Part shown: in pieces, positions 24,259 to 32,858 of the stretch
Position numbering within the stretch: position 1 is the stretch's first letter
Layout: each line of letters opens with the position of its first letter
DNA from: Paenibacillus sp. HB172176
GTDB lineage: Bacteria; Bacillota; Bacilli; Paenibacillales; Paenibacillaceae
Reading direction: 5' to 3'
Assembly (NCBI RefSeq): GCF_011947265.1
Contig: NZ_JAATHD010000021.1
Span: forward strand, 50,338 to 114,337
Length of the DNA: 64,000 nt
The notes under the pieces: generated by a model
What the model saw: the letters and a program-made list of their open reading frames with translations, nothing else
Told to the model about the DNA's origin: nothing
The model's database searches: none
Translations under genes and position numbers: made by a program

Positions 24259-24561
24259 ATGAAAAAAGAGGATAAGCCCAAGGGGAGAATGCGCCATTTC
24301 TTCTATCTGCTCGCTGCGGCGGGAATGCTGCTGTACGCATCGACGAGAGTCGAGGGAGCAAGAGAGGATCAGACGTCGCTGCTGTTCTGGGCCATATGGC
24401 TGCTGCTTGCGGCATTCATTGTTGCCGCCAATGTAAATATACTGCTGATGGGCGCGGAGGAGCGGCGGAGGCTTTCCGCAGTCAAAGCGGCGAAGATCAG
24501 GCTGTGGGAGAATGGAATTGCGAGCCGTCTGGAGAAGAGGCAAAAAGAACATTTGCGTTGA
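24259..24561 (+). CDS. Small two-TM membrane protein, probably sporulation-expressed
   Basis: 100 residues from ATG 24259 behind GGAGGAGG; the in-frame ATG at 24238 precedes that SD. Two hydrophobic helices (about residues 13-31 and 43-65), a basic N-terminus and a charged C-terminal tail (ERRRLSAVKAAKIRLWENGI). No known domain recognised. A sigma-E-like promoter and the divergent yheC/yheD operon suggest a role in the sporulating mother cell. It ends at the terminator 24575-24605. Confidence 0.62.
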   Translation: MKKEDKPKGRMRHFFYLLAAAGMLLYASTRVEGAREDQTSLLFWAIWLLLAAFIVAANVNILLMGAEERRRLSAVKAAKIRLWENGIASRLEKRQKEHLR

Positions 24562-24574
24562 CTGACGCAAAAGG

Positions 24575-24605
24575 ATAAGCCGCCCCGGTGTTCGGGGCGG
24601 CTTAT
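24575..24605. terminator. Bidirectional terminator
   Basis: ATAAGCCGCCCC (24575-24586) pairs with GGGGCGGCTTAT (24594-24605), between the two-TM gene and the convergent XRE gene. Confidence 0.75.
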
Positions 24606-24612
24606 TCGCGCG

Positions 24613-24963
24613 TCAAGAATCCATTTCGCGGAACTGGACAAGCTGCTTCACGAATTTATAGACGACTTCCTGCTCTTTCAAGCTTAGGCCGGACAACTGA
24701 TTGGCGATCTTGTCGGCGTAACGGTCATCGTCTTGATCCGGCGCAAGCGCGGCCGGCACATTCACAAGTTTCTCGAGCGGCGTTTGCAGGGCGGAAGCGA
24801 TTTTGCCCAGCACTTCGATCGTTGGGTTCTTCTCGCCGCGTTCGACTTGACCCATGTAGGAGGCGTTTATTTCCGCACGCAAGGCGAGCTGCTCTTGGCT
24901 GAGGCCTTTTGTTTTGCGAATGATTCGAATATTTTCACCGATTTGTTGTCCGATGCTGTTCAT
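24613..24963 (-). CDS. XRE-family transcriptional regulator
   Basis: 116 residues from ATG 24963 with GAGGTG upstream. The N-terminal HTH_3 domain (about 8-65) includes LSQEQLALRAEINASYMGQVERGEKNPT. The C-terminal ~45 residues are helical (YADKIANQLSGLSLKEQEVVYKFVKQLV), probably for dimerisation; there is no SinI-type hook. An 18-bp perfect palindrome at 25033-25050 lies upstream, overlapping the -35 of the divergent gene, so it may repress both genes. It resembles SinR-like regulators only in the HTH. Confidence 0.83.
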   Translation of the reverse strand: MNSIGQQIGENIRIIRKTKGLSQEQLALRAEINASYMGQVERGEKNPTIEVLGKIASALQTPLEKLVNVPAALAPDQDDDRYADKIANQLSGLSLKEQEVVYKFVKQLVQFREMDS

Positions 24964-25032
24964 AGGTTCACCTCAGCCTAACGATAGAGTTTTGCGGCAA
25001 CGGGAACAACGTAATATAGAGTGTATATATAA

Positions 25033-25050
25033 CAATGACTATAGTCATTG
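25033..25050. promoter_or_regulatory. 18-bp palindromic operator between the XRE gene and its divergent neighbour
   Basis: CAATGACTATAGTCATTG is a perfect palindrome. Its right end overlaps the -35 (TTGACT, 25048-25053) of the rightward promoter, and it lies at the -35 position of a possible leftward promoter (TAGTCA-N17-TATATT). Confidence 0.6.
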
Positions 25051-25076
25051 ACTAAAAGTGGATTTATTATTATAAT
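25048..25076 (+). promoter_or_regulatory. Sigma-A promoter of the 25.1 kb gene
   Basis: TTGACT (25048-25053), 17 bases, TATAAT (25071-25076). Confidence 0.72.
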
Positions 25077-25142
25077 TAACATAAAAATGACAATTGTGTT
25101 AGAATGGTGGGAGTCATGGTTAAGGAGCTGGGTGAGGATTCG

Positions 25143-25613
25143 ATGATGGTAGAAGAGTTTGAGTTTTTTCGGAAGGTAAGGGCATCTTACTGCAATGTTC
25201 CTTTCCATGTTGTGTTTACTTATCGCCTCTCGCATCGCCATCATAAGATGGCAAACGCGAAGGGCATGTTCTCATGCAGCGTGAACGCGCACACCCAGAC
25301 TGTCGAATATCGCATGGGATTGAAGTCGGACGCCATTTCGCGCCCCTTCAATGAGAGCGGATCCTTCCTGTTTACGAGCAGGTATGAGGAAATTCCTCCG
25401 CAATGTATTGTTTTCGAAGACTATTCGATCCATAAGCAGCGCTACAAGGTGCCGATTGCCTATGACTGGCAGGCCTTTATCAAGAAGGGTGCGGAGCAGG
25501 CAATTAATGTCGGTACGATTCAGCAGCTGTTCAAGAGATGGAAGCTGAAGGACAAGGAAGGCAATGACGTTGAAGCCAATCTCAAAGTAATCAAGGTAGA
25601 GCTGGACGGGTAG
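25143..25613 (+). CDS. Conserved hypothetical cytosolic protein
   Basis: 156 residues if ATG 25143 (or 25146) is used, following GTGAGG; the in-frame GTG/ATG codons from 25104 are alternatives. No signal peptide or TM. Mixed alpha/beta composition, with segments such as FHVVFTYRLSHRHHKMANAKGMFSCSVNAHTQTVEYRMG and a Lys-rich C-terminus. I do not recognise a family. It is driven by a near-consensus promoter overlapped by a palindrome likely bound by the adjacent XRE protein. Confidence 0.6.
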   Translation: MMVEEFEFFRKVRASYCNVPFHVVFTYRLSHRHHKMANAKGMFSCSVNAHTQTVEYRMGLKSDAISRPFNESGSFLFTSRYEEIPPQCIVFEDYSIHKQRYKVPIAYDWQAFIKKGAEQAINVGTIQQLFKRWKLKDKEGNDVEANLKVIKVELDG

Positions 25614-25696
25614 AGGTCATTTTGCCGCGGCTGGTCGTTATTTGCTGCGGTTTCTCTTATAATGGGAGAAACAGAGGCACAGGGACGGTGGCATCC

Positions 25697-27043
25697 ATGG
25701 ACGATTCCAACAACATGACAAGCACAAAGCATGAGCAAATTGTAAAATATATTCAAGCATTGGAGATCGGGACGAAGATTTCGGTCAGAGCGATAGCGAA
25801 GAAGCTGCAGATCAGCGAGGGAACGGTGTACAAAGCGTTCAAGGATGCGGAGGCTTCCGGTCTTGTCAGCACGAAGGAGCGTATCGGCACGGTCCGCATC
25901 GACAGAAAGAGACGAAACACGGTAGATCAGTTGACCTTCGGCGAGGTGGCGCAGATTGTCGAGGGCAGACTGTTCGGCGGAGCGTCGGGCCTCAAGAAGC
26001 CGCTGCATAAGTTCGTTATCGGCGCGATGGAGCTTGACGCCATGCTTCGATATATTGATGGGGGCAGCCTGCTTATTGTCGGCAATAGAGTCAGCGCGCA
26101 TCGCTGCGCGTTGGAGCAAGGAGCCGGCGTTCTGATTACAGGCGGCTTCGAGCCCGGTCCGGAGATGATCTCGCTCGCCGACGAGCTGTCTCTGCCCATT
26201 CTCTCCTCGCGTCACGATACTTTCACCGTCGCATCCATGATCAATAGGGCGATGTACGATCGTTTGATCAAACGAAAGATCATGTTGATTGAGGATATTG
26301 TCACGTTCAGCAGGCCGGCAAACGTGCTTCGTACGGGCGACCGCATCGCCGACTTCCATAAGCTTTCCAGGGAGAACGGCTATTCGCGCTTTCCCGTGAT
26401 AGATGATCGCGGCAGAGTCGCGGGCATGATGACCTCGAAGGATGCGGCGGGCAGCGACGATGAGGCTGCGGTCGACAAGGTGATGACGAGACATCCGATT
26501 ACGGCCGCGCCGAACATTACCGTTACCTCGGCGGCGCATACGATGGCTGCTGAAGGCATTGACTTGCTTCCTATTGTCGACCATCACCGCAAGCTGCTCG
26601 GCGTGATTACGCGGCGGGAGGTGCTCGATGCCATGCGTTTTGCCGGCAAACAGCCGGAGCTCGGCGAGACCTTCGAGGATTTGATGTGGGCGGGCTTTAT
26701 GCAGAGCGAGGAGAACGGCACGGAGGATGTCAGCGTCAGCTACAAAGGCGCGATTACGCCGCAGATGTCGGGAGCGCTTGGCATGGCGTCGGAGGGACTG
26801 CTCTCTACATTGATGTCGCTTGCCGCGAGGCGAATGATTCGGGAAACCGGCAAAAGGGATTTCCTGCTGGAGAGCATGACGGTCTATTTCGTAAGGCCTG
26901 TGCAGATCGACAGCGAAATTACGATAACGCCGAAAGCGCTCGAGCTGAGCAGAAAGTTTTCCAAGCTGGAGATTGAAATCGTGGACAAACAGGGACTGGC
27001 CGCCAAGGCGATGCTGACGGCGCAGATGATCGATCCCTACTAA
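25697..27043 (+). CDS. ytoI: HTH/DRTGG/CBS/hotdog regulatory protein YtoI
   Basis: 448 residues from ATG 25697 (weak GGTGG upstream; ATG 25715 is possible). Domains in order: a GntR-like winged helix (about 8-65, ISVRAIAKKLQISEGTVYKAF), DRTGG domain (about 80-185), a CBS pair (about 200-310, GYSRFPVIDDRGRVAGMMTSKDA and GIDLLPIVDHHRKLLGVITRREV), and a thioesterase-like hotdog fold (about 325-445). CBS domains usually bind adenine nucleotides. The gene begins the ytoI-ytpI-ytrHI-dnaE neighbourhood conserved with Bacillus. The target and ligand are unknown. Confidence 0.85.
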   Translation: MDDSNNMTSTKHEQIVKYIQALEIGTKISVRAIAKKLQISEGTVYKAFKDAEASGLVSTKERIGTVRIDRKRRNTVDQLTFGEVAQIVEGRLFGGASGLKKPLHKFVIGAMELDAMLRYIDGGSLLIVGNRVSAHRCALEQGAGVLITGGFEPGPEMISLADELSLPILSSRHDTFTVASMINRAMYDRLIKRKIMLIEDIVTFSRPANVLRTGDRIADFHKLSRENGYSRFPVIDDRGRVAGMMTSKDAAGSDDEAAVDKVMTRHPITAAPNITVTSAAHTMAAEGIDLLPIVDHHRKLLGVITRREVLDAMRFAGKQPELGETFEDLMWAGFMQSEENGTEDVSVSYKGAITPQMSGALGMASEGLLSTLMSLAARRMIRETGKRDFLLESMTVYFVRPVQIDSEITITPKALELSRKFSKLEIEIVDKQGLAAKAMLTAQMIDPY

Positions 27044-27070
27044 GGGATGGGCGGGAAATCGCGACCTTTG

Positions 27071-27385
27071 TCAGGGCATGCGATTTTCGCTGTGGTCCAG
27101 TTGCCGATACATGCTAAGGTTGCGCAGACCGGCGAATAGATTGAATACGCCGATGACAATGAACAAAGCTCCGATTACGATGCGCAGCGTGGATTGATCC
27201 GAGAGAAACAACTGAATCAGCGCAAGGAAAATGAGCATCGCTCCCATGCTGATGTTCATCCGGGCGGAATTGATGCCCTTCGTTCTTTGATCGGCGGCTC
27301 TTCTGGAGCGAAGGCTGAACAGCGCCGAAAGCGTTAAGGTAATGACCGTCAGCGGAAAGAGCAGCCATTGAATGAAATGATCCAT
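27071..27385 (-). CDS. ytpI: YtpI-like small membrane protein
   Basis: 104 residues from ATG 27385 (AGGAG nine bases upstream; ATG 27391 is too close). The frame continues to 27481, but that N-terminal part is encoded by the intergenic repeat and is spurious. Three hydrophobic helices (about 5-23, 42-60, 67-85) match YtpI of Bacillus, which occupies the same place after ytoI; here it is on the opposite strand to ytoI and dnaE. Function unknown. Confidence 0.72.
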   Translation of the reverse strand: MDHFIQWLLFPLTVITLTLSALFSLRSRRAADQRTKGINSARMNISMGAMLIFLALIQLFLSDQSTLRIVIGALFIVIGVFNLFAGLRNLSMYRQLDHSENRMP

Positions 27386-27408
27386 GTCCATATTCTCCTG
27401 TCTAATAG

Positions 27409-27667
27409 ATGCTTCGTGATCAAAAGCGGACTTTTTGAACTTCCTGCTTAGTGCATGTTCAAAAAGTTTGCTTTTCAGCACATGAGCTTAAGCTTACGAA
27501 GCAGCGTTTATCCAAAACGCTTCAGAAGATTGAAAGAAGCTAGAAACCGAGGAACGGAGCGTAGCGGAGCTACGTGAGTACCGGAAGTTTCGGCTGAATT
27601 CAATATTCGATGTCGAATATGCTTCTTGGCATGCTTCGTGATCAAAAGCGGACTTTTTGAACTTCCT
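27409..27667. repeat. Intergenic repeat element with 37-bp perfect direct repeats
   Basis: The 37-bp segments 27409-27445 and 27631-27667 are identical. Between them are several inverted repeats: ACTTTTTGAAC / GTTCAAAAAGT (27430-27440 / 27457-27467), AGCGTTT / AAACGCT around 27503-27522, and an imperfect palindrome GGAGCGTAGC / GGAGCTACGT near 27568. An 18-bp stretch (27616-27633) recurs at 6615. There is no transposase. The layout suggests a non-autonomous dispersed repeat (MITE- or REP-like) between ytpI and ytrI. Confidence 0.65.
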
Positions 27668-27713
27668 ATTTTGAACTTCCTCTAGCATTGTATCATGTTT
27701 GGGCGAAAATTTC

Positions 27714-28229
27714 TCAAGTAGCCGGCGGCTTCGCGTAGGGAAGGACCGTCATCCAGATTTGCAGCGCGTTATCCACCAGCAGCACGGTGCTGAGCTCGAC
27801 GCGGTAATCCTTGCCGGACACATCCGTATAGACTTTGCGTTCCAGCAGTCTGCGGGCGAATTTCGCATCGGAGTCGATGTCGAAGATGCTCTGTCCGATG
27901 AAGATTGACAGATCGGATTTCACTCGCTTGATCAGCTCCGCCTGCGTCACTTTATCGAGCGTCGCGCGCGACTTTTGATCCTCGTTCTCCGCAATGCGGA
28001 GTTGAATGGTCTTAATAACCGTATGTTGATTCTTGTACTGATTCAAGCTTTTGATTTCGAGCTCGTATTGCTCAAGCTTGTTCTCTAGCTCGTTCCGCGT
28101 CATGTAGAAGGCCTCGAATTGCGCCGCGAACAGCGCGTTCAACACAATCGCTCCGACAATCGCTCCGATAAGGAACACCCCCAGAAGCCGCAAGCCCTCC
28201 AAATATCTCTCGAATGGCGGCATCCGCAT
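27714..28229 (-). CDS. ytrI: Sporulation membrane protein YtrI
   Basis: 171 residues. A short N-terminal RMPPFERY, one TM helix (about 12-34), then a coiled coil (about 40-78, NELENKLEQYELEIKSLNQYK) and an extracytoplasmic domain with VKSDLSIFIGQSIFDIDSDAKFARRLLERKVY. This order and the preceding ytrH identify YtrI, a sigma-E-dependent protein needed for efficient sporulation in B. subtilis. It starts three bases after the ytrH stop. Confidence 0.85.
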   Translation of the reverse strand: MRMPPFERYLEGLRLLGVFLIGAIVGAIVLNALFAAQFEAFYMTRNELENKLEQYELEIKSLNQYKNQHTVIKTIQLRIAENEDQKSRATLDKVTQAELIKRVKSDLSIFIGQSIFDIDSDAKFARRLLERKVYTDVSGKDYRVELSTVLLVDNALQIWMTVLPYAKPPAT

Positions 28230-28232
28230 CGG

Positions 28233-28559
28233 CTAAACAGCTCCCTTGCAAATCAGCCTTACCAGCTCCGTCGCCATATGCGCGCCCAGGAAAGCGAAAA
28301 GGATAAAGCAGATTTGCTGCGCCGCGGGAGACAGCAAGCCTAACGATATATTGCTCTCGATAACGCGAACCGGATCGATTGAGCCGCCAATCGCGGCGAC
28401 AATGGCCCATATCTTCAATCTGGCGGCCGTATCCAGCATGACGGTTGCCGGAGGCATCAGCATGAATACAGAACCAATGCTGGCGAGCATGGAGCCTCCG
28501 ATAACGATGCCAAACGCGATGAAAAAATCCATGCCGGCTTTCGACAGAAAATAACTCAT
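28233..28559 (-). CDS. ytrH: Sporulation membrane protein YtrH
   Basis: 108 residues with three or four hydrophobic helices (about 8-36, 46-62, 80-104); the segment FIAFGIVIGGSMLASIGSVFMLMPPATVMLDTAARLKIWA is characteristic of YtrH. It is first in a two-gene operon with ytrI. A sigma-E-like promoter with an exact CATACAAT -10 lies 39 bases upstream. It is made in the mother cell and required for full sporulation in Bacillus. Confidence 0.88.
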   Translation of the reverse strand: MSYFLSKAGMDFFIAFGIVIGGSMLASIGSVFMLMPPATVMLDTAARLKIWAIVAAIGGSIDPVRVIESNISLGLLSPAAQQICFILFAFLGAHMATELVRLICKGAV

Positions 28560-28597
28560 GGTTCAAGCCCTCCTCTCGCGGATATTCCTTTTGTACC

Positions 28598-28627
28598 ATT
28601 GTATGGGCGTGTCCAGCCCGATTATGA
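28598..28627 (-). promoter_or_regulatory. Sigma-E promoter of ytrHI, overlapping a sigma-A promoter for dnaE
   Basis: Minus strand: TCATAA (28627-28622), 16 bases, CATACAAT (28605-28598). On the plus strand TTGTAT (28599-28604), 18 bases, TATGAT (28623-28628) could be the dnaE promoter, occupying the same DNA in the opposite direction. Confidence 0.55.
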
Positions 28628-28676
28628 TAAACTGGAAGTAATGATTTTCTGGCAAACAGGAAGGGAAGGGGATGCG

Positions 28677-31600
28677 ATGGAGGCGGCGAACAACCCATCA
28701 TTCGTGCATCTTCATGTGCACAGCGAATTCAGTCTGCTGGACGGAGCGGCGCGAATCAAGGATCTAGCGGCAAGAGCCGCCGAGCTTGGCATGAAGTCGC
28801 TTGCCTTGACGGATCACGGAGTCATGTACGGCGCGATTCCTTTCTATCGCGCCTGCATCGCAAGCGGCATCAAGCCGATTATCGGCTGCGAGCTGTATTA
28901 TACGGCAGGCTCCCGTTTTGACAAGGGCTCCCGCAAAGATAACCCGATCTATCATCTGATCGCGCTCGCCAAGAATGAGACAGGGTACCGCAATTTGATG
29001 AAGCTGTGCTCGATTGGCCATTTGGAGGGCTTTCACTATAAACCGCGCGTGGATCATGAATCGCTCGCTCGTTATGCCGAGGGATTAATCTGTCTCAGCT
29101 CCTGCCTCGGAAGCGAGGTGTCGCAGCATCTCCTGCATGATCGCAGGGAGGAAGCGACGGAAGCAGCGCGGCGTTATCATGCGATATTCGGCGACGACTT
29201 CTATCTGGAGCTCCAGGATCACGGCATGTTGGAGCAGAAGAAGGTGAACGCGTCCATGATCGAACTGGCGCGGGAGCTGGACATTAAGCTGATCGCTACG
29301 AATGACGCGCATTATTTGCGCCCAGAGGATGCGGAGACGCAGGATGTGCTGATCTGCATCGGCACGGGCAAGACGGTCGAGGATCCCGATCGGCTTAAGA
29401 TGGAGACGAATCAACTGTATTTGAAAAGCGCCGAAGAGATGCATGCGCTATTCCGACATGTGCCCGAGGCGCTGGCGAACACGCTGGAGGTTGCCGCCAA
29501 ATGCGAGCTGTCGCTTGAGTTCGGCAGGGCACCGCTGCCGGTATTCAGGCCTGTGCCGCAGGAGATGAGCTCCGGAGACTATTTGGCAAGCCTTTGCCGG
29601 GAAGGCATGCTTTCGCGATATGCGGGACTCGCCGCATGGCAGAGCGACGGAGGGCTCCGGCAGGAAGCGGAGGAACGGCTTGCTTATGAGCTCTCGGTCA
29701 TCGAGAATATGGGCTTCAGCGATTATTTTCTCATCGTGTGGGATTTCGTTCGATTCGCGCATGATCGCGGCATTCGCACTGGTCCGGGCAGGGGCTCCTC
29801 GGCAGGCAGTCTTGTCGCCTATTCGCTTCGCATCACCGATGTGGATCCGCTCAAATACAAGCTTCTGTTCGAGCGCTTTCTGAATCCGGAGCGAATCTCC
29901 ATGCCGGATATCGACATCGACTTCAACGATGAGCGAAGAGACGAGGTCATCTCCTATGTTGCGGCCAAATACGGCGAAGAGCATGTCGCGCAGATTATCA
30001 CCTTCGGCACGATGGCGGCCAAGGCGGCGGTTCGCGATGTGGGGCGCGTGCTGGAGGTGCCGTTCCATGAGGTGGACGCGGCGGCGAAGCTGATTCCGAA
30101 TCAGCTTGGCATTACGCTCGAGGAAGCGCTTCGCGGCAGCAAGGAGCTGCAGGAGGCTTGCCGTCAGAAGCCTGCGACGAAGAAGCTCGTCGACATGGCC
30201 ATGAGAGTGGAGGGCAAGCCGCGGCACGCCTCTACGCATGCCGCGGGCGTCGTTATCTCTCAAGAGCCGCTAACCCAATATGTGCCGCTTCAGGCAGGCA
30301 GCGAGCAGACGCCTCTTACGCAATATGGAATGGAGAATCTGGAGGCCATCGGGCTGCTGAAGATGGACTTTCTGGGCTTGCGCACCTTGTCCATTCTCGA
30401 TCGAACCTTGAAATGGGTCAAACGGCAGTACGGAAGAGACATCGATTTTCGCATGATCGACGATGCGGATCCGACAACATACGCCATGCTTGGCAAGGGC
30501 GATACGACCGGAATCTTCCAGCTCGAATCGACCGGCGTCAGGCGCGTGCTGCGAGAACTGAAGCCGAACGGCTTCGAGGATATGATCTCGGTGCTCGCGC
30601 TCTACCGTCCGGGACCGATGGAGTTTATTCCGAAGTTTATCGCGGGCAAGCACGGGCGTATTGAGGTCGAATATCCCCATCCCTCCCTGGAAAGAATTCT
30701 GTCCGACACCTACGGCATTATCGTGTATCAGGAGCAGATTATGCAAATCGCGTCGCTTATGGCGGGCTTCTCGCTCGGCGAAGCGGATTTGCTGCGGAGA
30801 GCTGTGTCGAAGAAGAAGCGCGAGGTGTTGGACGAAGAGCGGTCCCATTTCGTCAAGGGCAGTCTGCGCCAGGGTTATTCGGAGGAAGACGCGCACCGCG
30901 TTTACGATATGATCGTGCGGTTCGCCGATTACGGATTTCCGCGCGCGCACGCGGCCGCTTACGGGGTGTTGGCATTTCAGACGGCATGGCTGAAGGCCCA
31001 TTATCCGGTGGAATTCATGGCATCCATGCTAGTCTCGGTAACGGGAAATATGCGCAAGACGGCAGAGTATGCGGATGAATGCCGAAGGAACGGCATCGAC
31101 GTGCTGAAGCCGGATGTGAACGAGAGCGGCGTGTCCTTCATGCCGGTCGGTGACACGATTCGGTTCGGGCTCGCCTCGATCAAGAATGTCGGCACGCAAG
31201 CGATCGAGGCGCTGATGAAGGAGCGGGAGGAGCGGCCGTTCGAAAGCTTGCTTGATCTGTGCAAACGGGTCGATCTCCGCGTCGTCAACAAGCGCGTGCT
31301 GGAATCGCTCATTCAAGCGGGGGCTTGCGACTCCTTGCCGGGTCATCGCGCACAGCTGCTGGGCGCTCTGGAAGAAACCGTCGAGGCGGCAACCAAATGG
31401 CGGAAGGAACGCGAAGAGCTGCAAATCGAGTTTTTCGGCTTCGACGAGGTTCAGAATTGGGATGTCGAGCTGCCGGACATTCGCCCCTTCACGCAGGCGC
31501 AGGAGCTCGAATTCGAGCATGATTTGCTGGGCATGTATTTGTCCGGGCATCCGCTTGACGAATATACGAAGCAGACGGACGAACTTGCGCTTGATCGACT

Positions 31601-32225
31601 GGCCGAGCTGGCGGAAGCGCCTGACGGAGCGCAGGCGCTTCTGTGCGTCATGGTCGCAAGCTTGAAGCCCTACACGAACAAAAAGGGCAACGCAATGGGA
31701 TTTATCGAGGTCGAGGATCGCATCATGCGTGTCGAAGGAGTCGTGTTCCCGACCGTATGGAAGCGGATTGGAGTCAAGCTGAAGAAGGACGAAATGTTGC
31801 TCCTGCAGGCAACCGTACAGCATCAGGACGAACAATTCAAGCTGTTGGTGGAGGACGCCGTCCCGCTTCGCGAGGCGGAAGGGCAACTGGAGGAGCGGGC
31901 GAAGCGGATGCGGCAGGCCGCGAGGGCCCGCGAAGCGAGATTGGGAAGCAAGTCAGCCGGCGCATCGCCCGCGACGGCAACGAATCACTCCGCCTCGAAG
32001 AAGCGTTTTTATATCAAAATTACCGCAAGCAATGAAAGAGCGGATATTTTATCAAAGCTCAAAGCTTTGCTGCTGTCGTATCCGGGACAGCTCGACACGG
32101 CGTTGTTCTATGAAAAGCAGGGCCGGATGATCGCGCTTAGCGACAGTCACCGCGTACGGCCGGACGAGGAATTGATCCGGAAGCTCGAGGAGCTGCTGGG
32201 CAAGGGCACAGTGGCGCTCAAATAA
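28677..32225 (+). CDS. dnaE: DNA polymerase III alpha subunit DnaE
   Basis: 1182 residues from ATG 28677 (GGAAGGGG upstream); the in-frame start at 28599 overlaps the promoter. PHP domain at the N-terminus (FVHLHVHSEFSLLDGA, then LTDHGVMYG). Polymerase catalytic Asps lie in MPDIDIDFNDERRD. Then helix-hairpin-helix (IKNVGTQAIEAL) and OB-fold (ALLCVMVASLKPYTNKKGNAMGFIEVED). This is the DnaE of Bacillales, which extends primers before PolC takes over and acts in repair. Normal length, with a low-complexity Ala/Arg linker at about 1080-1110. Divergent from ytrHI. Confidence 0.96.
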   Translation: MEAANNPSFVHLHVHSEFSLLDGAARIKDLAARAAELGMKSLALTDHGVMYGAIPFYRACIASGIKPIIGCELYYTAGSRFDKGSRKDNPIYHLIALAKNETGYRNLMKLCSIGHLEGFHYKPRVDHESLARYAEGLICLSSCLGSEVSQHLLHDRREEATEAARRYHAIFGDDFYLELQDHGMLEQKKVNASMIELARELDIKLIATNDAHYLRPEDAETQDVLICIGTGKTVEDPDRLKMETNQLYLKSAEEMHALFRHVPEALANTLEVAAKCELSLEFGRAPLPVFRPVPQEMSSGDYLASLCREGMLSRYAGLAAWQSDGGLRQEAEERLAYELSVIENMGFSDYFLIVWDFVRFAHDRGIRTGPGRGSSAGSLVAYSLRITDVDPLKYKLLFERFLNPERISMPDIDIDFNDERRDEVISYVAAKYGEEHVAQIITFGTMAAKAAVRDVGRVLEVPFHEVDAAAKLIPNQLGITLEEALRGSKELQEACRQKPATKKLVDMAMRVEGKPRHASTHAAGVVISQEPLTQYVPLQAGSEQTPLTQYGMENLEAIGLLKMDFLGLRTLSILDRTLKWVKRQYGRDIDFRMIDDADPTTYAMLGKGDTTGIFQLESTGVRRVLRELKPNGFEDMISVLALYRPGPMEFIPKFIAGKHGRIEVEYPHPSLERILSDTYGIIVYQEQIMQIASLMAGFSLGEADLLRRAVSKKKREVLDEERSHFVKGSLRQGYSEEDAHRVYDMIVRFADYGFPRAHAAAYGVLAFQTAWLKAHYPVEFMASMLVSVTGNMRKTAEYADECRRNGIDVLKPDVNESGVSFMPVGDTIRFGLASIKNVGTQAIEALMKEREERPFESLLDLCKRVDLRVVNKRVLESLIQAGACDSLPGHRAQLLGALEETVEAATKWRKEREELQIEFFGFDEVQNWDVELPDIRPFTQAQELEFEHDLLGMYLSGHPLDEYTKQTDELALDRLAELAEAPDGAQALLCVMVASLKPYTNKKGNAMGFIEVEDRIMRVEGVVFPTVWKRIGVKLKKDEMLLLQATVQHQDEQFKLLVEDAVPLREAEGQLEERAKRMRQAARAREARLGSKSAGASPATATNHSASKKRFYIKITASNERADILSKLKALLLSYPGQLDTALFYEKQGRMIALSDSHRVRPDEELIRKLEELLGKGTVALK

Positions 32226-32295
32226 TAATATGCACATTGGGGCCCGCAGCTGCATATGCATAGAGATACAAGCTGCCTGCGGGAGGAATGATAGC

Positions 32296-32787
32296 ATGAC
32301 AGGAATCGAGAGCTGGCTCGCGAGACGCGGAGTAACCGTCGAGGATGTCGCAGAAATCGTGTTTTCGCTGCAACGTCCCTATAATGCCGATTTGAATATA
32401 GTCGAGTGTGAAGAAAGCGTAAGGGCCGTGCTAGAGAAGAGAGAAGTGCAATATGTGCTTTATACGGGGATCGCGATGGATGAATTGGCGGAGCGCAGGC
32501 TGCTGCCTCAGCCGCTTCAAGCCATTATGGAGAAAGACGAGTCCTTGTACGGCGTCGACGAGACCTTGGCGCTGGGCATTACGAACGTGTACGGCATGAT
32601 CGGTCTAACAAGCTTTGGTTATTTGGACAAGGTGAAGCCCGGCATTATTCGTCAGTTGAATCTGAAAGGAGAGAAGATTCACGTGTTTCTGGACGATCTG
32701 GTAGCGGGACTTGCGGCGGCAGCCTCCGCCCGAATCGCGCATGGAGACCCGAAAGCCAATCAATATCATTTGCCGGATTCGCCATGA
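32296..32787 (+). CDS. Phosphatidylglycerophosphatase A family protein (YutG-like)
   Basis: 163 residues from ATG 32296 behind GGGAGG; the longer frame from 32230 lacks an SD. Family markers: VEDVAEIVFSLQRPYN near the N-terminus, YGVDETLALGITNVYGMIGLTSFGYLDKVKPGII (about 94-127), and HVFLDDLVAGLAAAASARIAHG at the C-terminus. Gram-positive members are soluble, PgpA-like, and assigned to dephosphorylation of phosphatidylglycerol phosphate, though experimental support is thin. It sits between dnaE and accD. Confidence 0.8.
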   Translation: MTGIESWLARRGVTVEDVAEIVFSLQRPYNADLNIVECEESVRAVLEKREVQYVLYTGIAMDELAERRLLPQPLQAIMEKDESLYGVDETLALGITNVYGMIGLTSFGYLDKVKPGIIRQLNLKGEKIHVFLDDLVAGLAAAASARIAHGDPKANQYHLPDSP

Positions 32788-32858
32788 CTATGTTATCATT
32801 ATGAGATCATATGGCCTTTGCTGGAATGGTGTGTAATAAAGAGTATAGGCTTTGCTTG

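Noticed and set aside
27494..27688. 64-codon minus-strand frame between ytpI and ytrI
   Set aside because: It is read out of the repeat element; its start shares RKFKKSAFDHEA with the spurious extension of ytpI because both come from the 37-bp direct repeat.
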